Source of the DNA: Zingiber officinale
Taxonomy: Eukaryota > Streptophyta > Magnoliopsida > Zingiberales > Zingiberaceae
Direction of reading: 5' to 3'
DNA length: 64,000 nt
NCBI RefSeq assembly: GCF_018446385.1
Contig: NC_056001.1
Location: 11,464,672 to 11,528,671 of the forward strand
Shown here: positions 1 to 11,650 of the stretch, in pieces
Layout: every line of letters starts with the position of its first letter
How positions within the stretch are numbered: the first letter of the stretch is position 1
Position numbers and translations under genes: made by a program
The notes under the pieces: generated by a model
What the model saw: only the letters and a program-made list of their open reading frames with translations
What the model was told of the DNA's origin: nothing
Database searches by the model: none

Positions 1-159
1 ATAAAAAAAATGTCAAAATCAGAATTAAAAAGAAGCAAAATGCTTAACGAAAAACAATTCAAGTTCTATGATCTAGTATCAATGCTATATTGTGATGAAA
101 TATGGAGCAAAAGAATGGAAGGCAGAGAAGGGAAGATGGATAAGGATTCTGGATATTAC

Positions 160-1070
160 AGTTGCATTTGTGCAGCTGAAGCTGCAGAGGCGGCCTTCTG
201 CTCCCCGGTAAAACTTAAAAAAGGGGAGGACATGAACGTTCAAGCTGTAACACATGGACTTATGTTGCTCATGGTTTATTTGTAGAAACAGGACATTAGG
301 GTTCATCTCTGCAAACTGGCAAATCTACACATAAAAAGATGATCAATTTACTGAAATCCCTAATTAACATGTACACAGCAAGAACATCACCACTCTATTA
401 TACCTTTGGGTGGAGGGCCCGGCAGCCTCCACATCCAGGGGAGAAGAAATCTACAATGACAAGTTTGTCGCCAGCTTCCGATAAAGTGTCGACTAGATCC
501 TGTGCTGAATCGATCACCTTCATGTTGGGATGGAGAAACTTTTCCCACCATTTCACAGATTTTCTAACAGAAAGAGACATCTACAATTGCACGGAAAAAT
601 AAAATTTCTAAGATTCAGAATTAACGTCATAACTAGGGTTTGAGAAAACAAACCGAGAAACATATTAGAATCACAAAAGGAAAAATATATATATATTTTA
701 AAATTTTATGAAGCACTGACTAAAAAATGTGAAGCTGTAAATTTTCCAGATCAAGATTAGGTAAAGAAACAGGAAGCAACGAGATAGAAAAAGAAGAACC
801 CTCCCGAAATAAAAGATTTGAACGTTTGCTCGTGGAGAAGAAACAACACATTTTCTAGCATCTACTGACCTGTGCAGAGATGAAACCGAGGTTTCCGCTC
901 CCTAAGGGCTTGCCTCTCGTCGACCCGACAACCAACCTTCTTCCAAGGAATCGACTCCAAGACCGCCCAAGCTCAATAGCACTAGAGGAACAACGGCGAA
1001 GCTCCAAGGAAGCGTCCCTCCTCGTATTGCAGGAAAGACACATGCCCTTTCCCAAAGCTTCCACTGCCAT
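160..1070 (-). CDS. ACHT4-type chloroplast thioredoxin, 3' end outside window
   Basis: Three exons fit together in phase 0: 870-1070, 404-580 and 160-324, joined by GT-AG introns. The 67-residue first exon starts at the ATG at 1070, is rich in Ser and Arg and poor in acidic residues, and looks like a plastid transit peptide. Exon 2 carries KWWEKFLHPNM and then the core FFSPGCGGCRALHPK, the atypical Cys-Gly-Gly-Cys active site of ACHT (atypical Cys/His-rich) thioredoxins. Exon 3 holds the remaining fold (NPNVLFLQINHEQHKSMC, VLPFFKFYRGAEG). The last exon or exons, expected to begin with an IKKF-type helix, lie left of base 1. Known members reduce 2-Cys peroxiredoxin and regulate starch synthesis in plastids. 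The assignment to the ACHT4 branch rests on the GCGGCRALHPK motif and is fairly sure. Confidence 0.9.
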
Positions 1071-1738
1071 TGATTACAGTCGACAGAGCAGATGAACAGA
1101 GATCTGGGAGTCAAATTAAGCGACGACGGGAGGAGACGAGCGGAAGAGGGTCGGAAGAATAAAAAGGCCGCAGCAAATAGAAACCGGTCATATGCGGCGA
1201 CCACACTGATACTCCTCCTTCTGTTTTATCTTCTCCTCGGGAATCGTAGCCGTTAATCAAGACCATCGGGTCCGCGCTGGACTAAACGGACGGTGGGTAA
1301 AAGTTTAGTGCGTTAAATACAACCGGATGCAATTGTGGATGAGGCACGGAAAAATAAAGATAAAACCGTCGGTGATGAACAAAAACTCGACCCCAGATTA
1401 CACCCACCACGCCTCTGCGGGGCCCGTGAGCTTTGCCATCGAAAAACCGAGTTGTAATCGATTGGTTTTGAATATTTTTGGTAGAACTGCGTGCCAACTT
1501 TTTGACGTGCGATTAAGGTGGGAATTGGGACGGCAGTCAGTTGAGTGAGAGATATTTTTAATTGTGATGCTCCCAACCTGTCCACCTACATCAATACCCG
1601 GGACAAACGCCTTGGACGATATTTTTACTAGCCAATTGTGAATTGGGTACGATTTGCGTCGTATAATGTGAACGTCATCATTATTTATTTATAATTAGGT
1701 TGTCTTTATTTTTTTTGGTTGAACGAGGAAAATGCGTC
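1071..1738. other. Upstream region of the ACHT-type gene
   Basis: The 5' UTR and promoter of the minus-strand thioredoxin gene should lie here. The first ~150 bases are GC-rich and then composition turns AT-rich. I could not fix a TATA box or another coding exon. The open frames in this stretch are short and resemble no known protein. Confidence 0.4.
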
Positions 1739-3278
1739 TACTTTTTCGAAAAGAGTAAATCTTGCTGGCCTGGCCAGCTAGAAATCTCTTTCTCCCAATT
1801 AAAATATATGCATAGACATGCATATAATTAATGTGATCATATGAAATTACTAAAATACTCATATATATACATGCATGCATATATTCTAGCTGGCTAGATT
1901 CTGGCCATTTAGCAATACCCTTTCGAAAATAAGGGAGACACCCAAAACAGAAAAGGGTATTGCTAAATGGCCAGAATATGGTCAGCTAGAATATATGCAT
2001 GCATGCATATGCATGGGTATTTTAGTAATTTCATTATAAAAAATAAGGGTATTGCTAAATGGCCAGAATATGGTCAGCTAGAATATATGCATGCATGCAT
2101 ATGCATGGGTATTTTAGTAATTTCATATGGCCACATTAATTATATGCATGTCCATGCATGCATTTTAATTGGGAGATAGAGATTTCTAGCTAACCAGATT
2201 CTGGCCAACAAGATTTATTCAACAGAAGGGTATTGCTAAATGGCCAGAATCTGGCCAGCTAGAATATATGCATGCATGCATATGCATGGGTATTTTAGTA
2301 ATTTCATATGACCACATTAATTATATGCATGTCCATGCATGCATTTTAATTGGGAGATAGAGATTTCTAGCTGACCAGATTCTGGCCAACAAGATTTACT
2401 CAACAGAAGGGTATTGCTAAATGGCCAGTGATCCGGCGGTAAGAATGTGGGACCCACTTCCTGAAGGGTCCCAGCCTGAGGACGGATGGAGGGCTGACTA
2501 AGCGGGTAGTGGCCGCGTCAAGCAGTCGAGCAGGTCCGAGCGGACCCAGAGATAACCCAGCCATGGGCTTGGGTTTCCGACGCCAAGGCGGGAGGCCGGC
2601 TGGGACCGAAGGGCCGAGCGGGTGGTCCGTTCGGCCAGGATAAGGGCGAGGATACAAAGGTTAGCCGAGCGACCTATTCGTTCGGCTCGGGATATGGGAT
2701 GTCAGCAAAGGCATGTCTGATGATTATGCCGTACACAAGATTATACGATGGAGGATCTCGCCGTCACATCATGGAGAGGTTGATACAGTAGAGGTATGAC
2801 CTTATGGATGCCCTTCCGACAAACCCATACCTGGGCATGGTCGAAAACAGGTGATTGCTTTGATTGGCGCGCCCAGGCTCCTTCGAGAGGTCTATATAAG
2901 GTCTCCATTTCTTCACCGGAGGTACGCTGGTTTTGAATATCTGAAGCCACCTCTTTGTTATTCCTCGCCTGACTTGAGCGTCGGAGGGCTGTCGCCGGGA
3001 CACCCCTCCCGGCTCGGTTTTGTTGCAGGTTCGCCGGAGCACTCGAGGATCCAGCAGGGAGCGTCACGTCCCCAGCGTCCTTTGACTTCTGATTCGGACA
3101 GGATCAGCCAGAATCTGGCCAGCTAGAATATATGCATGCATGCATATGTATGAGTATTTTAGTAATTTCATATGACCACATTAATTATATGCATGTCCAT
3201 GCATGTATTTTAATTAGAAGATAGAGATTTCTAGTTGACCAAATTCTGGCCAACAAGATTTACTCAACAGAAGGATAT
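1739..3278. repeat. Array of ~180-bp repeat units, one inverted and four direct
   Basis: The unit begins GGGTATTGCTAAATGGCCAG, carries a palindromic ATGCATGCATGC core, then GGGTATTTTAGTAATTTCAT, and ends near ACAAGATTTACTCAACAGAA. An inverted copy lies at about 1739-1930. Direct copies lie at about 1953-2040 (cut short), 2047-2226, 2227-2408 and 2409-3278. The last is split by the solo LTR at 2429-3106. The units are highly similar. Neither terminal inverted repeats nor coding capacity is obvious. A MITE-derived tandem array is the most likely reading. Confidence 0.8.
2429..3106 (+). mobile_element. Solo LTR (678 bp) with 5-bp target duplication GCCAG
   Basis: The element starts TGATCC and ends GGATCA (TG...CA with a short terminal inverted repeat). 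GCCAG flanks it directly on both sides (2424-2428 and 3107-3111), and removing the element restores a normal copy of the surrounding 180-bp repeat. A TATA-like CTATATAAGG near 2891 suggests plus orientation. No internal coding region is present, so this is an LTR-LTR recombination scar. The family is probably Ty3-like from its GC-rich U3; that is inference. Confidence 0.88.
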
Positions 3279-3779
3279 TGCGTTATAGCAGAATAACGTA
3301 GAAAAGATCAACAACGAGATTTCTAAAAATTGGTCTAATAATTAATCAATTTTTTTATCGAATCACATAATTTTTTTTTTCAAAATATCTAAATCACTAA
3401 ATCACGTACTCTACGTTTTTAAAATTACTAAATTACTTATCTGATAATTATTTTATCCCTTCCCATTCTGAATGGATTGCAAAAGTAATCGACTCAGGTT
3501 AATTTTTTATTTTTTTAATACGTAGATTTTTTTAAACAAGATTGATTTATATTTAAAAAATTATAATTTCCAATATATTTGAATCAAATTAATACTTAAA
3601 GAATATATATAACATTTGATTTCGTATCACTTTGTTTTTTTTAAATTTTCAGTTTCAATCAAAACTAACTAATAACTCTAAAAATTTTAAAATAACATGA
3701 AATCAGGATATAAATATTTATGTAAATGTTCTATTATGTCCCCTCACTTATCAATTTGACACTCTACATTACATCAAGG
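3279..3779. other. AT-rich spacer
   Basis: Low-complexity AT-rich DNA with many poly-T tracts. No coding frame, RNA or bounded repeat could be supported here. Confidence 0.4.
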
Positions 3780-4440
3780 TCGGATCCTCTGAACCATTTT
3801 TATGATATAGAGGATAGTCTCTTTACATATATTAGTGAATAGGAGTGTAATCGAGCTGAGTTGAGCCGAACTCTTAGATTTTTGAGTTTAGCTCGTTTAT
3901 AATCGAGTCGAGCTCGAGCTTTATTTACCGAATATATTCATGGCTATGAGTTTATTCGAACTTTTATCGAGTATAAACGAGTTTAATAAATATAAATTAT
4001 AAATTTAAATATTCATTAAAATCTAAATTATATATTTTAAAAAAATTATAATATTCTTATTAAAATTTATAATTTTATTCTAATAAATAAATTTAATATA
4101 TTTGTCTATGTTTTTCATAAGTAAAGTGTAAAATCTATAAATTCAATATCAAAACTATTATTTTTTTTATTTAAAAGTTGATTCATGAGCTTAACGAACA
4201 TGTTCGCGAGCTAACAAGCCGAATATTATGAAGCTTGAGTTTGCTTTGTTTATCTTAACGAGTCTCGCTAAACGAGCTCAAACGAACTTTTATCGAATCG
4301 AGTTTCAAAAAGCTCACGAGCGGCTTGGCTCATTTACACCCCTATTAGTGAAGATGGATGATCTCCATCTATTTGATAAATAGGGATTATCCATCCCACT
4401 AATATAGGTAAAGGAATCATCCTTTGAACCACAAAAAACG
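3780..4440. mobile_element. Older fold-back element split by the hAT MITE
   Basis: The left part at about 3780-3831 (AGGATAGTCTCTTTACATAT) is repeated inverted and diverged at about 4374-4440 (reading AGGATGATTCCTTTACCTAT on the minus strand). The two arms meet around the hAT-type MITE at 3840-4344. This fits a small inverted-repeat element that later received the MITE. The outer limits are not sharp. Confidence 0.5.
3840..4344. mobile_element. Non-autonomous hAT-type MITE (505 bp)
   Basis: The ends are TAGGAGTGTAA on the left and the complement of TAGGGGTGTAA on the right, a typical hAT-type terminal inverted repeat. Direct 8-bp target duplications TTAGTGAA lie at 3832-3839 and 4345-4352. 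The subterminal regions are full of CGAGCT and GAGCTC motifs in both orientations. There is no transposase frame, so it must have been moved by an enzyme encoded elsewhere. Confidence 0.9.
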
Positions 4441-4599
4441 GTATAAAAGATCTCCACTACATCACATCACGAGCAGTTATTCTTTTCTTACAAATTGAAT
4501 TTTTAATTGTTAAAAAAAAAATTAATCCCTATAGTGTGGCAACAACTGTTCATATTTACACACAATTTTAATCGATTTGCTTATTAAAATCCTATTTTT

Positions 4600-5322
4600 A
4601 AGAATTAAAATTTTAATTTGTGTAAACAATTCATTGTTGTTAATGTATTATGTCAAATTAATTTTTGAAAATATGGATATAATTAGGAGATTAGACGAAT
4701 ACATAGAATATCATTCCATATCATTTCGAACTCTCTAATTCTATCAGACAGTATTTAAAATAAGTTGATGTACCTAAAGAACTTGAAATGACATAGAGTC
4801 AAGTTCTATATATTCATCTAATTTTCTTGATTATATATATGCCATCAAATATGAATTTAGTACAATATATTAGGAGTAGTGATTTTTTGAACATGATTGT
4901 ATATGAAAAATTTAATTCATGTTAAAAAATTATTGTAATTAATATATTGGGTCAAATTGATATTTGAGAATATAAATATAATCAAGATAATTAGAGAAAT
5001 ATATAGAATATGATTTTATATCATTGTCTTTAAATTTATCTACCAATTTTATCTAAAATCGATTAAAATTGATTGATGGACCTTGCGAGATCAAAATGAC
5101 ATGGAATATTATTTTATATATTCATAATTTGATATAATATATTGAGAGTAATAATTTTTTGAACATGAATTTATCTGAAAAATATAATTTATATTAAAAA
5201 ATTACTACACTTAATATATTGGGTCAAATTGGTATTTGAGAACTCAAATATAATCAAGAGAACTAAAGAAACATATAGAACCCAATTTGATATCATTCTG
5301 AGCTTTTTCGGTCCATCCACTT

Positions 5323-5365
<43 letters not shown>

Positions 5366-6450
5366 TCGGGGTGCTTGGAATTAATCCAAGCATCCATGTG
5401 TAAATTGGTCCAGGCGATTGGATTCATTCCAGGTGTCTGGACTCGTTCAATAATTTTTTTTTAATTTTTTTTAGTTTGGGATATATTATATGTATTTAAG
5501 GTTTAAAATTTTATGATTTAGGAGTTGGGTCATAATGGATTTGAGTCAATAAGATTTTCCCGGCCCTCTATGGTTGGCTTTCCTCTTGAGTTATAGTGTT
5601 CAAGATTAAAATTTTATATACTCACGAGGTATATTATATAGATTTATGATTTAAGATTTTAAATTTAGGGTGCTGGTTATAATGGGTTTAAGCTAATAAG
5701 ATTTTTCTCTAGAATTCAAACTCCCCTTTTGGGTCATAGTATTTAAGATAAATAATTTTAAGTGCTCACGAGGTATAATATATATATTTAAAATGTTATA
5801 TATACATTAATTTAACACAATATATCGAACGTAATGATTTTTTTTTAAAATATGAATATATTTTAAAAAAATTAATTCGTGTTTAAAAAAAAATACTGCA
5901 CTCAATATTGAGTCAATTGATATTTGATGGACCTAGGTCCATCAGTCGATTTTGATTAATTTCGGACAAAATTGATAAATGACTTAGAGAGCGGGAATAA
6001 TATGAAATCAAATTCTATATATTTTTCTAATTTTATTGATTATATCTATACTTTTAAATATTAATTTGATCTAATATATTGAATATAATGATTTTTTAAT
6101 ACAAATTAAATTTTTATTTTTTTAAGTTTTAATTGATTGCTAGATTAAAGTTGTTTATATAATCATTACTTCAATCTATTGCTACATGTTAAAACCTTCT
6201 TTTTTTTTATAAAATAATTAAAAGTTTTATTCGTGTAATAAAAATCAAAATAATTAAACAAACACATAGAATTTGATTTCGTGTCAATTTAAAGTGCTTT
6301 AAGTCTATTAATCAATTTTACTTAAAATCAATTAATGGATCTATAAAATTCGGAATAATATAAAATTAAATTTTATGTATTTATTTAATTTTTTTATTAT
6401 ATAATCTGAATCAATTATTACACTATAACAATCTATTCAAATAAATAAAT
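4600..6450. repeat. Diverged AT-rich tandem repeats, unit about 270 bp
   Basis: A unit containing ATATTGGGTCAAATTGATAT, then AATATAATCAAGA, ATATAGAAT and a GATTGATGGACCT-type box recurs near 4640, 4930, 5200, 5890 and 6240 with heavy divergence and indels. The series is interrupted at about 5365-5810 by a different stretch that is internally duplicated (two ~185-bp parts sharing GGGTCATAGT/GGTTATAATGGG and CTCACGAGGTATA). No protein is encoded. It could be an old satellite-like array or a decayed non-autonomous element. Confidence 0.55.
5327..5364. repeat. (TA)n microsatellite
   Basis: About 19 uninterrupted TA dinucleotides, lying at the edge of the inserted stretch in the diverged tandem array. 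Confidence 0.95.
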
Positions 6451-6768
6451 ATTAGGTACATGATTTAGTAATTTTAAAAGTATGATAGGTGATTAGGATA
6501 TTTTAGAAAGTTCACTACGCGGATTGATAAAAAACTATTAATTATATAGATTTTTAAAATTTTCATTTCAATAACCATATTTTAAGCCGTATTTAAAAAT
6601 TATTGCCTTTTTTGAAAGAATTAATGTGGCCACAAGGACGGCGAAAACTGGGCCGATTCCATCCAGGAGACTGGGCCTACAACTCTAACGGGAACCACAG
6701 CCACAGTCACAAATTTTTAAAAACACCTTCCATCAAGTTTACATTTTTTTCCCCCTTTTTCTCGAAAA

Positions 6769-8088
6769 TGTTAGATCGGGTGATATGTGAACGGGAAAGT
6801 AAATCATATGATTTTTAAAAATAAATCTTTTATATTTTTTAAAAACAAAAGTGTGCAGTGAAAGACTAAATAAGAAAACGGAATAGAAAAAGTAAGCAAA
6901 ATAGCACACGTTCAATTTTACTACATTCGAAATATTCGATGACTCCTGCTCTAGGACACGAGTCTCGCGGACCTATCAATGGATAATCCACTAAAATATC
7001 TTTCCCGATACCTCTGGAAGAGGGAATGGAGTACAAAAGAATACGAAACAAGTGCAACATACTGCACTTGTCCTTTTACAGTAATTAAGTACATAAATGA
7101 AAAAATTACCAAACACTATTTCAATATGATCAGCTTAAACTCGGTGTTTGGGTGACTTCTTAGTAGTAGACGAGTGTAGCAGCGTCGCAGTAGATTTATA
7201 GCAAGAAGCCAGAGTGTTCGGAAGTCCGATCAGAAGTGCAAATGCTCGTATCAATGTATTGTTTGATGGCTTGGGCTAGCACCCCTTATATTGAGCATGG
7301 AAGGCGCCTTCAAAGGTCTTGAAGGAGCCTCCAATATAACAATTCTAATCCCGAACAGCTCGATCCTTATCTTTGACGAAATCTAAACTTTATCTTGTGG
7401 AAGGCGCCTTCTATACACTGAATGTGCCTTTTATGAACAGTGCTAAGGCGCCTTCAATGTTTGAAGGCGCCTTCCATCCCCTGGAAAATGCCTCGGGTAA
7501 TGTTCACATAAGGTTTTTTTACTCTTCTTATCCTACAAAGCGTGTTAGCCCAATAAATCAAATAATAACTTGCAAGATAAGTATTAGCACAATAATATTG
7601 AGTAGTAATTAAACTCTGTCTCCCCGAGATCAGGATCTATTCAATGCCTCAGTTTAGGGGTCCGAAATGGACCTAAATTGAACCGACGTCTATTGTCCCT
7701 CAACCGGGATGCGTCCTCACCGAGTCACTCTCCTTCGGTGACTTACCTTTACTTACCAATTTACAGTCGGTTGACTAGCCTCTTGACCCACTAGGTCTTC
7801 ATGCCAGTTGTCAAATTCACAGACCTAACTGGACTTCTGCTGGCTGTCAGGTCTTGTGGACCCAACTAGACTTTCTGTCATATATCAGGTCGGCCTGTTG
7901 ACCTATATGAACTTCACACCAACTATCCGGTCCCGCGGATCTGACTGGATTTCAGCCTGGTATCAGGTCTTTCAGACCGATCAATTTCTATACACTTGGC
8001 AAATACTTAGACAAAAAATATACCTAACTTAATTCACTTATTATTTATCTAAATTTGAGTTAGACCGTTAATGTAAACTGTACCCACA
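6769..8088 (-). mobile_element. Solo LTR (1320 bp), Sirevirus-like family copy 1
   Basis: Read on the plus strand it starts TGTTAGATCG and ends GTACCCACA. Perfect 5-bp target duplications GAAAA flank it at 6764-6768 and 8089-8093. Minus orientation is inferred from its TGTGGGTACA start, comparable to the TGTTGGTRCAA starts of Sirevirus LTRs. It is homologous along its length to 39232-40543, sharing for example CAGGATCTA...CTCAGTTTAG and ACTTACCTTTACTTACC boxes. The middle holds short GAAGGCGCCTTC palindromes. No internal region remains. The divergence between the two copies suggests old insertions. Confidence 0.82.
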
Positions 8089-8093
8089 GAAAA

Positions 8094-9435
8094 AACTAAT
8101 AATTCTACCCCACAATAACAACAACAACAACACCAACAAGAGTCAAAAATCTGCCTCTGCTCTAAATCAAGATCATCGTCATCAATCTATAAGATGTTTC
8201 CTTCCCCCCCAAATCCTTTGAAAGGGAGTTCAAGTCTAAAAGGTAACTTTGAATTTCCATGACATGCCAAATAATTCCAGTCCAAAAAACAAGAAGAAGA
8301 TGAATGGAGACGTGACTACTTCCAAGGACATGAAGGTCTGACCTGTTCCTTTCTTGTGTGGCATCAAATTCATATGAAAAGGTGAACTATTCCTATCAAG
8401 TTGAAAAATATATACATGTAATTATCGCAGAAAACTACTTCCATTAGCTTCTTTATTCTGAAAAAAAAAAAAGACAAGCAACTGATAGTGCTTCAGGTAG
8501 ATTGGGAGCATCACCACCTGTCACTTGGGTGTCCCCTCCTACTTATTGAAAAGTCTTACAATTGTAAAGTTTTGAGGTGTTAATTGAAAATATTGGTATA
8601 CTAGGAGGCATATTAATTGTGAGTGAATAAATTTTAGAGGCAATTTCTTTATTGATAATTGGCTAGACGCACCTCTAATTTCCCCATATAATAGTTGTAT
8701 TAATTGTTCTATTTTAATTCAGCATTACAAGGATCTAAATGTTGCAAAAGTGAATACATTATATACATATATATATAATATTATTTTTTTATTAAAAAAA
8801 AGGTAAAGGAGAGATTGGGTAGGTAGGCCCAAATCTTGTTTAGTCTTTAGGGACTTCATTTTACCAAACCTTATCTTTTTATCTCTTTGAAGTGGGGAAG
8901 ATATTAGATATACTAGACAACAAAGAATGACGTCATGCCACCATACTAAGCCATCAATGATCCAATTAATTAATCCCCATTCTTTTATCTAATCATCTTG
9001 TCCTTTTAAACCTAATTGCACTTGTGATTGAAAGATGATGAGGGAGGTGGTAACACATCGACCAAGTCTTTAATTAAGACTTTATTTTATTTTATTATTT
9101 TTGGTGATCCAGTATCCAATTAAGACTTTATTAAATTGTCAAAGGAGGGAATTAATTAATTATAATCAGGTAGAAGAATGACAAACTAGAATGCAGCATA
9201 TGATGAGGTTATTTACTTCTATATGGAAGTCAAGGGTATATATCTCTCTTTTGGACCCATTCCATCCACAACACTTAGTTTAGTCCTCTATAGATATATA
9301 AAAGCTTGCCCAATAAAATGAGTTTCTTGTTTTATCCGAGAACCTTGGTTAGAAGAAAATTCTGATCACTAGTAATCTTTAAAAAGGATATAGATTAGTT
9401 ATTAGATTCTCCACGCATCCGTGATCTACATTGCA

Positions 9436-9497
<62 letters not shown>

Positions 9498-10428
9498 GAA
9501 ACCAATGGAGTTTTGACAAGAAATTGTGATTGATTCTAACTATACTAAATTTGATGTTTTGTTTTTTAAAAATTTCCTTCTTTTTTTCGGCCAATATCCA
9601 CAGGTTTAAATAAATTTCGAGAAAAAAAACTATGTGCCACTGATATTATTATTTGAAATGTAATATAAATTTAATTGTTTAGTATTATATTGAGGAATAT
9701 TGTCTCTTGTTCACTTGAATTTAATCCCTTGTTTGGTGCATGAAATGGTGGTGGAAAGAAGATGATAACCTCGCTAGGTCCTTGAAATGAAGACAAACAC
9801 TTAGCTTGTAAACAAAAATAATGTATCATTAGGGGAAACAAATTAATTATATTCACATGAACATAGTTAAGACATTCAACTTTTTCTACTTAAATATTGC
9901 ACTCACATTACTCTTCATATTTATATCTGTATATCTCCTCGACTTTAAAGCACTTGTTTTTTCTTCAAAAGTTAAAATAATGCATATTCAAAAGTTAAAA
10001 ATCAACTCCTTCAACACGAAGGAATTAAACAACAAATGATGTTCCACAAGATATAGATCATCAAGTTACAGTTATTAGTTGTTGACTTCATGCATGATGC
10101 TTGTCTGAGTCATATTCAAAAAAAAATAAAAAATAAAGAAATAATGAAAATCACTGCGCAAGGCCATTAATTATTTTCATTAATTAAAACAACAAATCAC
10201 AGCAATTACAAAAGAAGTAAAACTCCATCAATTAGTCTTCACAGCTTCTGATCACGTACAGTAAGAGACTTAAATCTGTTTAGAAATCCAAAATAAGAAC
10301 TAAAAGATCAATTTATATACACAATTGAGAGTATATAAATCCTATTAGAATGCATGCATAATACTCATGCTCTGGCAATAAGATTAATGACGCTACCATA
10401 TGAATCAAGAACCAAATCTTAATTAAGT
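8094..10428. other. Intergenic AT-rich DNA, includes 3' flank of the first NAC gene
   Basis: No coding exon is supported. The stretch contains a long (TA)n tract at 9439-9494. The 3' UTR of the minus-strand NAC gene should lie just below 10429. A tandem-repeat or element boundary was not found. Confidence 0.4.
9439..9494. repeat. (TA)n microsatellite
   Basis: About 28 uninterrupted TA repeats, the longest simple repeat in the window. Confidence 0.95.
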
Positions 10429-11650
10429 TCAACCGTAGAATGCATAGCTCGTCCAGTCGTCGAAATCATCGAAATGCCTCGACAGGACAGAGGAGATCTC
10501 GGTGGTGTTGCGATCAGTGCTAAGGCCCGTATCCTGCGAAGGGCAGCCCAAGGATTGGTTCGAGCACTGCTCTACCTTGCAGTGCCTCTTAATCATGGCA
10601 CCGGATGCTGCAGCTTCCTCATCGTAATTGCTCCCAGCAGCCAGAGCCCTGAGCGTTAATGCCTCGTCATGGTGCAAGCAGCCCAACTGTTCACGAGGAG
10701 GAAGAGGAATATTTGAGATCGCCATCTGTTGTTGCTGCTGCTGCTGGTTCTGATCGAAACCTTTGAAGTCAAAAAGTGCTGCTACCTGATCTTGATCGAG
10801 GAAGCTTGAGCCAGGCATGCCGATCATGTCGGAGTACTCGAGGTAGCTGGGGAGATCCATTAGGGGAGGCAAAGTGGTAGACTGCACGATCTCATCCGAC
10901 GTAGAGTTTTTCTTAAGCACCGGCGCCCCTAAATTCTTGTGGATCACCCTGCAAACAACCCACTCATCCTGCAATTAATTAATCACAACATAATTCAGAA
11001 ACTTTCAAGTAATTGAGATCAAATTAAAGGATGGGATAATTAGGATTGTGGATTAATCTCACAACATAATCTGTACCTTTGCAGATTTGGGGAGACTGGG
11101 GAGGGAATTCTTGCCTTCGAGCCTGAACTCATGCATGACCCAATCGGTCTTCTCGCCCTTGGGAGCTCTTCCTTTGTAGAAAACAAGGGTCTTCTTCATG
11201 CCGACGAGGACCCCTTTGCCTCTGTAAATCTCCTTATCCTTTCCTGTGGCTTTCCAGTAGCCAGCTTTGGTAGCCCGGTTGGTTCTCATCCCGGTAGGGT
11301 ATTTCCTATCCCTGTGACAGTAGAAGTACATCTCCTTCTCCCCCATCTTCGCCTTGCCTGAGTTGAGTGCACCCCCATCAAATTAATTAATTAAACCAGG
11401 ACGAAATAATCAATCGATCGACAAGTTAAAGTACTACGTACAAAACCGAAATAAAAAAAAATTAATTTCAGATTTAATTTCCCTTACTCTGAAGATCCCA
11501 AGGCTCGCACTTGTTGAGGTCCACCTCTCCCATGGCTCTCGCAGTGAAGCCATGGTCGAGGATTTTCGGTGTGAGGTAGTGGGTGGCGATCTCTTCGTCC
11601 GTGGGGTGGAATCTGAATCCAGGGGGCAAATCCATGCCCTCGTCCTCCAT
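10429..11650 (-). CDS. NAC transcription factor, NAM/CUC side (ANAC046/087-like)
   Basis: Exons 11488-11650, 11077-11357 and 10429-10968 join with GT-AG introns into a 327-residue protein. The NAC domain occupies about residues 7-165: [20 protein letters not shown] (A), [14 protein letters not shown] (B), [20 protein letters not shown] and [13 protein letters not shown] (C), [19 protein letters not shown] and HEFRLEG (D), [12 protein letters not shown] (E). Intron positions are those usual for the family. The C-terminal activation region is Asp/Ser-rich, with a short glutamine run near the middle of exon 3, and ends [12 protein letters not shown] saw no miR164-complementary site, which argues against the CUC2/ORE1 group. 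Family members are nuclear DNA-binding regulators of senescence, cell death or boundary formation; the exact role cannot be read here. Confidence 0.95.

Noticed and set aside
10-285. Plus-strand 91-codon frame at the left edge
   Set aside because: It overlaps, on the opposite strand, a clear thioredoxin exon (160-324) and resembles no protein.
7373-7612. Plus-strand 79-codon frame
   Set aside because: It lies wholly inside the solo LTR at 6769-8088 and is not a gene.
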